From Tritrichomonas foetus (taxonomy: Eukaryota > Parabasalia > Tritrichomonadida > Tritrichomonadidae): a DNA stretch of 10,020 bases. Below, in pieces: positions 1 through 6,608 of this stretch. Below the pieces are notes generated by a model. It was not told the DNA's origin. It saw only the letters and a list, made by a program, of their open reading frames with translations, and made no database searches. The DNA is taken from assembly GCA_001839685.1 (NCBI GenBank), contig MLAK01001026.1, positions 10,103 through 20,122 on the forward strand, given 5' to 3'. Made by a program: the position numbers and the translations under genes. The first letter of the stretch is position 1. The number at the start of each line of letters is the position of its first letter.

Positions 1-940
1 GTTCAACATAATCGGGAATTTCAAGAATCGAAGGACTTTGTGAAATATCATAAGTAAAAATTTTTGCACAATTATTCCCTTCATCTATTTTATAATAAAC
101 TGAATTAATACAAATATCACTAGGTCTAATTACAGGTAAATCACCAAATGCTTCATATTGATATTCTTCATTTACTTTTACAAATTTTGCTTTTTGTTCA
201 TAAAAGATTTGTGAAGAAATCAGAATTTCTCCCAAATATATAATTTCTTCAACAGGCAATGAATAAAATGCGTTATCACCAATTGAAGTAATGTTTTTTC
301 CTATTATTAATGAACCATTAATTCTTGAACAACCGCTAAATGCAGCGCTTCCTATTGAAATAACACTATCTGGAATCACTAATGAGCCTGTAAAACTTAA
401 ACAAAAATAAAATGCAGATTGACCAATTGAAGTAACATTATTCCCAATTGTTAATGAACCTGAAAATCCACAATTATAAAATGCAGAATCCCCAATTTCT
501 CTCACACTATCAGGAATTACTAATGAACCTGTAAGTCCAAAACAAAAATTAAATGCAGATGCACCTATTTCTATCACATTATTGGGAATAATAAGTGATC
601 CACTTATACTGTAACAATAATAAAATGATTCACTTCCAATAATAACAAGAGATTCGGGTAGTACAAGGCTACCTTGAATCATTTTCATTTTAAAGGCTCC
701 AGAACCAATTTCTGTCACTAAGTAAGTAATATTGTCGTTTTCAACATGGCTCGGGATTTGCATATTCATGATTACAGATTGTGAAGATTGAGCAACTTTA
801 ACTGTATCATCACTTGTTGTTTCATATTCATAATCGTTAGATTGGAATGTAAGACAAGAACAATTATAGAAGAAGAAAATAAAGAAATTCAAAAACATGT
901 GAAATGAAAATTCACGTTTAATCTTTGAAAAAAAAATCAT
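1..940 (-). CDS. BspA-like leucine-rich repeat surface protein, 5' part (partial)
   Basis: This is the first 313 codons of a gene that leaves the window at its left edge; no stop is seen. An in-frame TGA lies directly before the ATG at 940. A second in-frame ATG at 898 is possible, but an initiator-like motif 18 nt upstream favours 940. The N-terminus has a basic stretch (SKIKRE) followed by a very hydrophobic run (MFLNFFIFFFY) that looks like a signal peptide or anchor. Residues 90-232 are six LRR units of 23-24 residues with the pattern GSLxIPxSVxxIGxxAFxxC, the BspA/TpLRR (LRR_5) type. A less repetitive segment follows, and the LRR pattern seems to resume at the edge (ILEIPDYVE). In trichomonads such proteins are secreted or surface-exposed and linked to adhesion; that role is family knowledge. 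Any C-terminal TM segment lies outside the window. Confidence 0.88.
   Translation of the reverse strand, partial: MIFFSKIKREFSFHMFLNFFIFFFYNCSCLTFQSNDYEYETTSDDTVKVAQSSQSVIMNMQIPSHVENDNITYLVTEIGSGAFKMKMIQGSLVLPESLVIIGSESFYYCYSISGSLIIPNNVIEIGASAFNFCFGLTGSLVIPDSVREIGDSAFYNCGFSGSLTIGNNVTSIGQSAFYFCLSFTGSLVIPDSVISIGSAAFSGCSRINGSLIIGKNITSIGDNAFYSLPVEEIIYLGEILISSQIFYEQKAKFVKVNEEYQYEAFGDLPVIRPSDICINSVYYKIDEGNNCAKIFTYDISQSPSILEIPDYVE
245..673 (-). repeat. Six in-frame LRR_5 coding repeats, 69-72 bp period
   Basis: The Gly codon that opens each unit falls at 673, 601, 529, 460, 388 and 316 on the minus strand, so spacing is 72 bp with one 69-bp unit. Each unit encodes GS-L-x-I-(P/G), then (S/N)V or (N)I, IG, AF and usually C. 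The third-position bases differ between units. The units are therefore maintained as protein repeats and are not a recent DNA amplification. Confidence 0.88.
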
Positions 941-954
941 TCACATCATGACAT

Positions 955-960
955 AAATGA
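955..960 (-). promoter_or_regulatory. Initiator-like TCATTT upstream of the BspA-like gene
   Basis: On the minus strand TCATTT fits the trichomonad initiator consensus TCA(C/T)(A/T). The presumed +1 A is at 958, which gives a leader of 18 nt before the ATG at 940. This matches the very short 5' UTRs known for trichomonad mRNAs and supports 940 over 898 as the start. Transcription start was not measured. Confidence 0.5.
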
Positions 961-1497
961 ATAAATCTATATTTTCAGTGTTTCTCTTACTTTTGATACG
1001 AATTATGCTTTTCTTATTTTTATTTGAAAACTTTTCTATTCAGACCCAATAAGAATAAATCGAAATTAATGATGATATAATCACATTTATTAGATATGGT
1101 TGTTATTAATGTATTGGTAAATTTCCGAAAACTTTCAAAAATGAAAATATATCGACAGATGTTTAACAGGTTAAAATATCTTTCTCTCTCTTGGAGTAAT
1201 TATGTATCGGAAATCACTACCAAGACAAGAGGAAATTCTTGCTATCTGTCAAATCATAAAAGTTACCTTTCAAATTATTTGACACAAATATTTGTAAAGA
1301 AAGCTTTCTTATGATCGAAAAGACCAACCATTATATAGATGAGCAATTAAAGAATATAATCCCTTTTATTTTTTATATACAATTTCCGTATGATATTAAT
1401 ACAATATTGAACCTTTTATTTTATTTTTATATCAATTATCAGAAATGATTATTTTTTTGAGAAAATTCAAAATTAAATCAAAACCTAAACAAAACAG

Positions 1498-1515
1498 AAC
1501 AAACAAACAAACAAA

Positions 1516-1566
<51 letters not shown>
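1498..1566 (+). repeat. (AAAC)n leading into a 50-A homopolymer
   Basis: About five AAAC units (from 1498) run directly into an uninterrupted run of 50 A from 1517 to 1566, followed by GCACAG. The run is far longer than any other homopolymer in the window. It may be a replication-slippage product, the tail of an inserted poly(A)-bearing retro-copy, or an assembly-length estimate of a longer or shorter tract. Confidence 0.95.
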
Positions 1567-1567
<1 letters not shown>

Positions 1568-1652
1568 CACAGAAATCGATTCATGGAAATCAAAAATCAA
1601 ATATATGTCTTTTTTATTCTATCTCTAGAATACCAAAAATTAGATTTAATAG

Positions 1653-1683
1653 TATCTCTATCTATATCTCTATATATCTATCA
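1653..1683 (+). repeat. Imperfect TATC/TCTATA microsatellite
   Basis: This is about 30 bp of alternating TATCTC, TATC and TATATC units in AT-rich spacer. It is a simple repeat with no visible coding or regulatory role. Confidence 0.75.
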
Positions 1684-1811
1684 AATAAATAAAAACAATT
1701 AAATCTATATTTAAAAAAATTAATTCGGAAAAATGCACAGATTAAGAACGAAAGTTTATCTATAAAATAAATATAAAATAACAATAAAAAAAGTCAAAAA
1801 ATAATAAAGAA

Positions 1812-3779
1812 CTAAGCAGAATCATCGGAACTCTCAACAATGAGGTTATTTGCTTGTAGCCATCTTCGATCTAGCTCCCTTCTTTGAATAGAATAGTTAA
1901 GGAACCCATTACAGTCTTTTGATCCACAGTAGCATTTTTCCCACTTCTCTGGATCCTTTTCAAGTTCCATTTCATAATCAAAAGCAATTTCATCATGTGG
2001 CTTTATTGCTTTTGTTGCAAAAAATGAAATGGTTTGCATTTCATCAATTGGAATTTGACGTGACCTACAATTTGGTGAACAGCTGTGATTCAAAAATCTC
2101 GCATTAGATCCATGTTCAGTAGCGTCAATCACATATTCACCCATTCTAAAGTTATACATATGTTGAAAACCTTTTTTGGTGAGTTTTTTTTCACGGCGAT
2201 CAGCAACTTCCATTCGAATAAGTTGTCCAGTATATTCACAAATGAAATCTTTAGCTGAAATTGGTTCAAGTGCAAAAAGGCCGTAACCTTGAATTTCACT
2301 CTTTTCGAAATATACTCTTTTCCCGACTATTCCTCTTTTGTGAGCTGATTCATTTTCTACAAACTGGCTTTTTAGTATAGGCAGGCCACTTTTTCTTGCA
2401 AGAATATATTTTCGACGTCTCATTGCTGCATACGGTCGTAAGTAATTTCGTTTATGCCACTCTTCAATTTTATGGATAGGAGTTAGCCGTGAAGAATTAT
2501 TCATTATTTCAGGTTGTTTTATTGACTCAAAAGTTGTATCATATTCCATCTGCTTTGATAAATCGCGTTCGTAGGATCGAGAATCAGAATCTAGTAATTG
2601 TTTCTTTCTTCTCTTTGTTTCTTTCTTTACAAGAGGGCCGATGTTATTTTTTGGCAGTGGTGAAAGAAAAAATCTTAATTCTTTACTTGATCCAACATAA
2701 AAATTGAGTGGCTTACTTGGATCAGGAAGAGGCTGAGGTGGAGATTGAGGTGAGGGTGGTTTTACGATTTGAAGTGAAGTGGTTGATGACGTTGCTGACG
2801 ATGAAATCAAATCATTTTTCTGTAATTTTGCAACTTCTTCAGCTTTTTGAGCTTCTTCTTCTTTCACCTCAAGTCTGGCTTGTCTCAATTCTGCTGAGAT
2901 GACTTCATGCGCAAGCATGTTTGAAACGTCAACTAAGCAGTCTTTAATGAGCCTTTTGAATATACATTTACATATTTGGTCAAATACTTTCCTATTTGGC
3001 TCTTCTGTCACATAGGTGTTCGGTATGCCGCTATTGTGATATTGAAATGCAATGTAAAAATCACGAACACTTGCGGCATTCAAATGGTAGGTATATACAC
3101 AATTATTTTTGATTTCGTATGGCCCATCAAGATGGAACGGCTTCAATAAATAATCAATCTTATCTGTTTGTGGATTGAGCTTATGAACGCAGAGGCATTT
3201 TGAGGGGCTGAAGGTTGTCTTTAAAGCTGATCGATAGTCCTCCATATATTTGTCGATTTCTTCTTTCGTTTTTAATTCGGCTCGATAATATGATAGGCGG
3301 GAGTGCATTTTTGATGCGCGATTAATTCTGTTTATTGCGTGGCTAGCCATTGTATGGGTTGCGTATTCAACGAAAAGCGAAGCGTACGATAATTTTTGGA
3401 ATGTATTAATTGTGCCTGAAGATTCGAGTTTCTCTTGAATATATTTTTGGTCGACACATTTGCTGGTTGTCAAATAAACGAATGTGTCTCCATGGTCGTC
3501 AATCTGCGTTGAAAAGGTTGGATTCGAAATTTCGACAGGAGCAACTAAGGTTGCATCCAATGTGATAGTGTTGTGATTGCGGCTGTGGTAATTCCCGTCT
3601 TGAAAACGATGGTGACGGCTCTCGTGGTGCGAGTGGAAATGAGAATAATTATCTTCGGGAGGATGTGATGGCCGAGGGAAAAAATGAGCGGACAATTGTC
3701 GATAAGGACGTTCTCGATTAGCAGAATTGAAATTAAACGAACTTTGGCGAGTGGGCTGAAAATTCGGATTCTCACTCAT
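1812..3779 (-). CDS. SET1: SET1-type histone H3 lysine-4 methyltransferase (COMPASS catalytic subunit)
   Basis: The protein has 655 residues. The first in-frame ATG is at 3779; the reading frame opens five codons earlier at a GTG, but a TGA lies upstream and ATG is the expected start. Order: His-rich N-terminus (about 46-70); RRM-like fold (about 98-157); second RRM-like/SET_assoc region (about 193-260); charged helix (297-321); Pro-rich linker (340-357); basic KKETKRRKK (385-393); N-SET (about 430-475); SET (about 488-610); post-SET. Landmarks are GYGLFA (498-503), EYTGQ (515), RFLNHSCSPNC (561-571), EIAFDYE (597-603) and the zinc-binding CxCx4C at 616/618/623. RRM plus SET_assoc plus N-SET plus SET is the Set1 architecture, so nuclear H3K4 methylation is inferred. 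It is short for the family. It has Phe600 where Set1 proteins usually have Tyr, and 27 extra residues after FLN. It diverges from BBS1. Confidence 0.88.
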   Translation of the reverse strand: MSENPNFQPTRQSSFNFNSANRERPYRQLSAHFFPRPSHPPEDNYSHFHSHHESRHHRFQDGNYHSRNHNTITLDATLVAPVEISNPTFSTQIDDHGDTFVYLTTSKCVDQKYIQEKLESSGTINTFQKLSYASLFVEYATHTMASHAINRINRASKMHSRLSYYRAELKTKEEIDKYMEDYRSALKTTFSPSKCLCVHKLNPQTDKIDYLLKPFHLDGPYEIKNNCVYTYHLNAASVRDFYIAFQYHNSGIPNTYVTEEPNRKVFDQICKCIFKRLIKDCLVDVSNMLAHEVISAELRQARLEVKEEEAQKAEEVAKLQKNDLISSSATSSTTSLQIVKPPSPQSPPQPLPDPSKPLNFYVGSSKELRFFLSPLPKNNIGPLVKKETKRRKKQLLDSDSRSYERDLSKQMEYDTTFESIKQPEIMNNSSRLTPIHKIEEWHKRNYLRPYAAMRRRKYILARKSGLPILKSQFVENESAHKRGIVGKRVYFEKSEIQGYGLFALEPISAKDFICEYTGQLIRMEVADRREKKLTKKGFQHMYNFRMGEYVIDATEHGSNARFLNHSCSPNCRSRQIPIDEMQTISFFATKAIKPHDEIAFDYEMELEKDPEKWEKCYCGSKDCNGFLNYSIQRRELDRRWLQANNLIVESSDDSA

Positions 3780-3822
3780 CCAGTCGTTTTCCACTATTTT
3801 TTTTTCTCAGGTTTTGAATATT

Positions 3823-3830
3823 AAAAGTGA
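3823..3830 (-). promoter_or_regulatory. Initiator-like TCACTTTT upstream of SET1
   Basis: The minus-strand TCACTTTT matches the trichomonad initiator TCA(C/T)(A/T), with the putative +1 A at 3828. The leader would be 49 nt, longer than the usual 5-25 nt, and no better match lies nearer the ATG. This makes it a weaker candidate than the motif before the BspA-like gene. Confidence 0.35.
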
Positions 3831-4520
3831 TTTATTTTGAATAAAAAAGGTGAATTGCTGTTAATAGAAAAGGTGAAAAATTGGTGAAATTAGATCTGTA
3901 AGTATTCTTTTAGTTTTATACCAGTTTAAAGATCATATGTAATGAGCTGATGTATAGAGAGCAATATCCACATGTCAATATCTCTTTATCCGAGAAAAAT
4001 AAATATTAAAAAAAAATGTTTCCAATAAACCAATTTGATATCGTTAGAATTGTCGGTTATCATAGCAATTTATATCTGTAGGAGATAAACTGGAAAATAA
4101 GCACATAAAATTTCTAAAAAAAAAATAGTCTAATATTCTTAAAATTCTGGTTAATTCACACTTAAATGATAATTTTTATTCTTCCTTGCTTAAAATTACA
4201 TCGAAAAAACAACTTTTTCGAAAAATAAATTGTTGACAAATATTCAGAAATTTCCAAAATTATGTAGGTAATTTCAATTTGCTTCATATAATTGAGCTTC
4301 TTGGAAGAATAGAATCGCTTTTTGAACCAATTAAATTGCCAAAAAATAATTTGACTTAATTTCCCTTCCCTTGATACGAAAAAGATAAAATACATGTATT
4401 TCTTATTCGAAATAACCTTCTCGAGGAATTTTTTATAGGAGCGAAAAATTTCTAATCTGTTTGGAAAGACAATGACCAAATATCTATTAAAATTTTGATA
4501 ATACGATAAGTAATGATATT

Positions 4521-4550
4521 TCACTCTTTGGGTGAAATAATAAACGTTCA
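4521..4550 (+). promoter_or_regulatory. Initiator-like motifs before BBS1
   Basis: There are two candidates. TCACTCTT at 4521-4528 fits TCA(C/T)(A/T) and gives a 43-nt leader. TCACCA starting at 4548 gives a 16-nt leader, the expected spacing, but breaks the consensus at the base after the pyrimidine. The sequence alone does not decide between them. Confidence 0.35.
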
Positions 4551-4565
4551 CCATAAAAATAAATA

Positions 4566-6260
4566 ATGTCGAGTGCAAAAGAATTGAACTGGAGAATTGC
4601 TTTTTCCGATAAAACCACCGGAATGGCTTCTGTTCCTCAATGCCTCACTTCAGGCGATGTTTTCGGTGATGGCTCGAATCGAATTTTAATCGTTTCACTC
4701 GATCAAAAGCTTATCTGCTTCGAAGGACCGCGAATTACTCACGAAATTACTCTTCCCGACATGCCAAGTAGTATTTGCGTTCATTACAGTGGGAAAGCCA
4801 AAGGCGGAATTCCATTGGTTGCTGTTGGTGCAGGAAACAGCATTTTGTTCTTTTTGAATATGCGAGAGTATTCAAAATTCACCCTTCCTCCACCATTCAA
4901 AAGTAAAAACGAAAAAGAAATATACGATCAATTTGAATCCGGCTCGCTTACACTTTCAGACATGCAAAGGGAGCTTCTCTCCGCCAAAGAACGAAACGTT
5001 CAACTTTGCCAGCAATCAATCGCCTTTTTACGCGCAAATCTTTCAACAAAAGCAGCAAATGACAGATGGCGTCAATCTCTGACTGACGTCACTTCATCAG
5101 ACTGTATTACTACTCTTTCTTCAATCAAAATCAACGCTGTGACAGATGACCTCTCAACTCGCCTTCTAATCGGGACAGAATCACGCACATTATTATTATT
5201 AGATGTAAACGATCAAAATGTTGAGAAAAAGTGGGAATTAGGTGCTCCTCCATCTGTTATTAAAACCAGTGGGTATTTATCAGGTACTTCATTAATAGCC
5301 GTCGTGACTCGGGATCGAACACTTCGTTTAATCTCGAATATGGCTGATGAAGCAGCTTCAGTTAATTGTGAATCATTGCCTGTTGATGTTTCGATTTGCG
5401 CTGGAAATGTTTATGTCGCATTAATGTCAAAATTAGTGAAAATTTTTGATTCAACTGGAAAATTAATTGAAACTGTTGCTTTTGATAGTCACATCATTTC
5501 ACTTGTCTCAATTTCTATAGAAAGCCGACAATTACAATGTTGCTGTGTTGCAACAGAATCAGGTGAATTAACATTCCTCGATCGATCAACTAGAATTTCT
5601 ACTTTAAAAGTTGACGAAGGAATTTCTGCGATGTTTTACGGACAGGTTGGACGCGAACCCTACAATTTGCTAACTATTTCGAAACAAGGTGGTTTATTCT
5701 TACGAACCTTATCAAGGGTTCCACATCATAGTAAAAATGAAAATAAAACAGAAGAACCACCTGCTGCGATTCCAATTCCTAAAAAGACGAAACTTTTCTT
5801 AGATAAATGTGATTATGAGCGAAATAATGCACCACAAATGCATAAAGAGTGGAGAAATTCATTAAGATATCTTTATTTATTGGCTGCCAATACTTACGCC
5901 CAAATTTTGGATGATTCTGTTGTCCCTTCAATCGAAGATGTTTCATTTTCTGTAAAAATTGCAGGAATGGGTCCAGAATTTGTAATGAATGTGCAAACTG
6001 TAAACAGTGGAAGTGATGTTATATCTATGGTTAAAGTTATCCCGAAGTATAATCCAAAAATGTATAAAGTATCACCTGATTTCGTGAATTTACCACCAAT
6101 GGTTGGTGGTTATCAATATTCCGCTCGTTTTTCTGTGAAATCAATTGATAAGGAAGGAAAATCTGATACTATAAATGTGATTGCGACATCACCAATATCA
6201 CCAACACCATTATGCTCATCTGTTGTACAGATTCCTGTTTCTCAGTTCCCGGTTGAATAG
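4566..6260 (+). CDS. BBS1: BBS1, BBSome core subunit
   Basis: The protein has 564 residues, close to the human protein (593). The ATG at 4566 is preceded by an in-frame TAA at 4560-4562. Residues 1-390 form a beta-propeller: it starts with a DVFGDGSNRILIVSL-type blade (human ADLHGDGEYKLVV), then NMREYSKFTLP (human NLRPYFKFSLP). A helical insertion sits at about 112-165, then LLIGTESRTLLLLD (human LVLGTENKELLVLD), and FYGQVGREPYNLLTISKQGG closes the propeller. The signature PKKTKLFLDKCDYERN (406-420), followed by MHKEW, gives the helical linker (human PRKTRLYVDQTLRERE...MHRAF). A C-terminal GAE/ear domain covers about 455-564. In other species BBS1 joins the BBSome, is recruited by ARL6/BBS3 and carries membrane proteins out of cilia. 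Here that implies flagellar trafficking. It is intronless and complete, with no coding anomaly. Confidence 0.93.
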   Translation: MSSAKELNWRIAFSDKTTGMASVPQCLTSGDVFGDGSNRILIVSLDQKLICFEGPRITHEITLPDMPSSICVHYSGKAKGGIPLVAVGAGNSILFFLNMREYSKFTLPPPFKSKNEKEIYDQFESGSLTLSDMQRELLSAKERNVQLCQQSIAFLRANLSTKAANDRWRQSLTDVTSSDCITTLSSIKINAVTDDLSTRLLIGTESRTLLLLDVNDQNVEKKWELGAPPSVIKTSGYLSGTSLIAVVTRDRTLRLISNMADEAASVNCESLPVDVSICAGNVYVALMSKLVKIFDSTGKLIETVAFDSHIISLVSISIESRQLQCCCVATESGELTFLDRSTRISTLKVDEGISAMFYGQVGREPYNLLTISKQGGLFLRTLSRVPHHSKNENKTEEPPAAIPIPKKTKLFLDKCDYERNNAPQMHKEWRNSLRYLYLLAANTYAQILDDSVVPSIEDVSFSVKIAGMGPEFVMNVQTVNSGSDVISMVKVIPKYNPKMYKVSPDFVNLPPMVGGYQYSARFSVKSIDKEGKSDTINVIATSPISPTPLCSSVVQIPVSQFPVE

Positions 6261-6279
6261 AGAGATTTTTTGTTGAAAA

Positions 6280-6283
6280 TAAA
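6280..6283 (+). promoter_or_regulatory. Candidate TAAA 3'-end signal of BBS1
   Basis: TAAA lies 20 nt after the BBS1 TAG, within AATAAAG. Trichomonads use a UAAA tetranucleotide at or just after the stop codon for polyadenylation. In AT-rich DNA a TAAA is common by chance, so the call rests on position only. Confidence 0.35.
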
Positions 6284-6523
6284 GCTTTTGTATAATTTTT
6301 TTAATTTATTCGATCATGTTTCACTTAAGTTTTTGTTTTGTTCTGCAATTTATTTGTCACAATGAACAGAATGAATAATCAGATAAATTATTTATTCAGA
6401 AAAGAATCCAGTTCAAACTTTTTTGATTCAAGCGCATATATAAAAAAGCTAAAAAAAATCATATATACCATTGTTCAGTTTAAATGAAAACATCAACTAA
6501 TTAAAATTTTCTTAAAGAAGATT

Positions 6524-6552
<29 letters not shown>
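6524..6552 (+). repeat. (AG)14 dinucleotide microsatellite
   Basis: An uninterrupted AG repeat of 29 nt starts at 6524, about 55 bp beyond the transporter stop. It would read as a CU tract if the transporter's 3' UTR extends this far. It is likely polymorphic in length. Confidence 0.95.
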
Positions 6553-6555
<3 letters not shown>

Positions 6556-6604
6556 GAAAAGTAGGAAAGATCGTTTACTTGGTAAATAATAGAAAGTTAT
6601 AATT

Positions 6605-6608
6605 TTTA
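6605..6608 (-). promoter_or_regulatory. TAAA overlapping the transporter stop codon
   Basis: On the minus strand the stop TAA is followed by A, giving TAAA. In Trichomonas vaginalis a UAAA that includes the stop codon is the described polyadenylation signal. This arrangement supports a parabasalid origin. Confidence 0.5.

Larger units (their letters stand above)
941..1811. other. AT-rich spacer between the BspA-like gene start and the SET1 gene end
   Basis: This is 871 bp with no credible gene. Open stretches here are short, and the one at 1445-1702 is an artefact that translates the poly-A run into lysines. The left end is the promoter side of the BspA-like gene. The right end is the 3' flank of SET1, where a minus-strand TAAA (1752-1755), about 57 nt past the SET1 stop, could serve in 3'-end formation. 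The spacer also holds the A-tract and a TATC-type microsatellite, listed separately. Confidence 0.7.
3780..4565. other. Divergent promoter spacer between SET1 and BBS1
   Basis: This is 786 bp of AT-rich DNA between two gene starts and must hold both promoters. Apart from initiator-like motifs near each end I see only A/T runs, for example T9 at 3787-3795 and A8-A9 runs near 4010 and 4120. A long minus-strand open stretch (4162-4578) was considered and rejected as a gene: it has no ATG at its 5' end and encodes no Ala or Asp in 138 residues. Confidence 0.6.
6261..6605. other. Convergent 3' spacer between BBS1 and the sugar porter
   Basis: This is 345 bp shared by the 3' ends of two converging genes. 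It holds the BBS1 TAAA candidate, A/T runs and the GA microsatellite. No open frame here is credible. Confidence 0.7.

Noticed and set aside
245..673. CRISPR-like or satellite array suggested by the 72-bp spacing
   Set aside because: The repeat is in codon register, varies at third positions and encodes LRR units; it is protein-level repetition.
1096..1314. 72-codon plus-strand open stretch in the left spacer
   Set aside because: It has an ATG, but composition is unremarkable for AT-rich DNA, no motif is recognisable, and there is no supporting initiator motif. Kept as spacer.
1445..1702. 85-codon plus-strand open stretch
   Set aside because: A run of lysines produced by translating the A50 tract; a homopolymer artefact.
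4162..4578. Minus-strand 138-codon open stretch in the SET1-BBS1 spacer
   Set aside because: It begins at TTG inside BBS1 and encodes no Ala and no Asp, only two Gly, and mostly Phe/Tyr/Ile/Lys/Asn as expected from AT-rich spacer. Its length is mildly surprising by chance, but composition argues against a protein.
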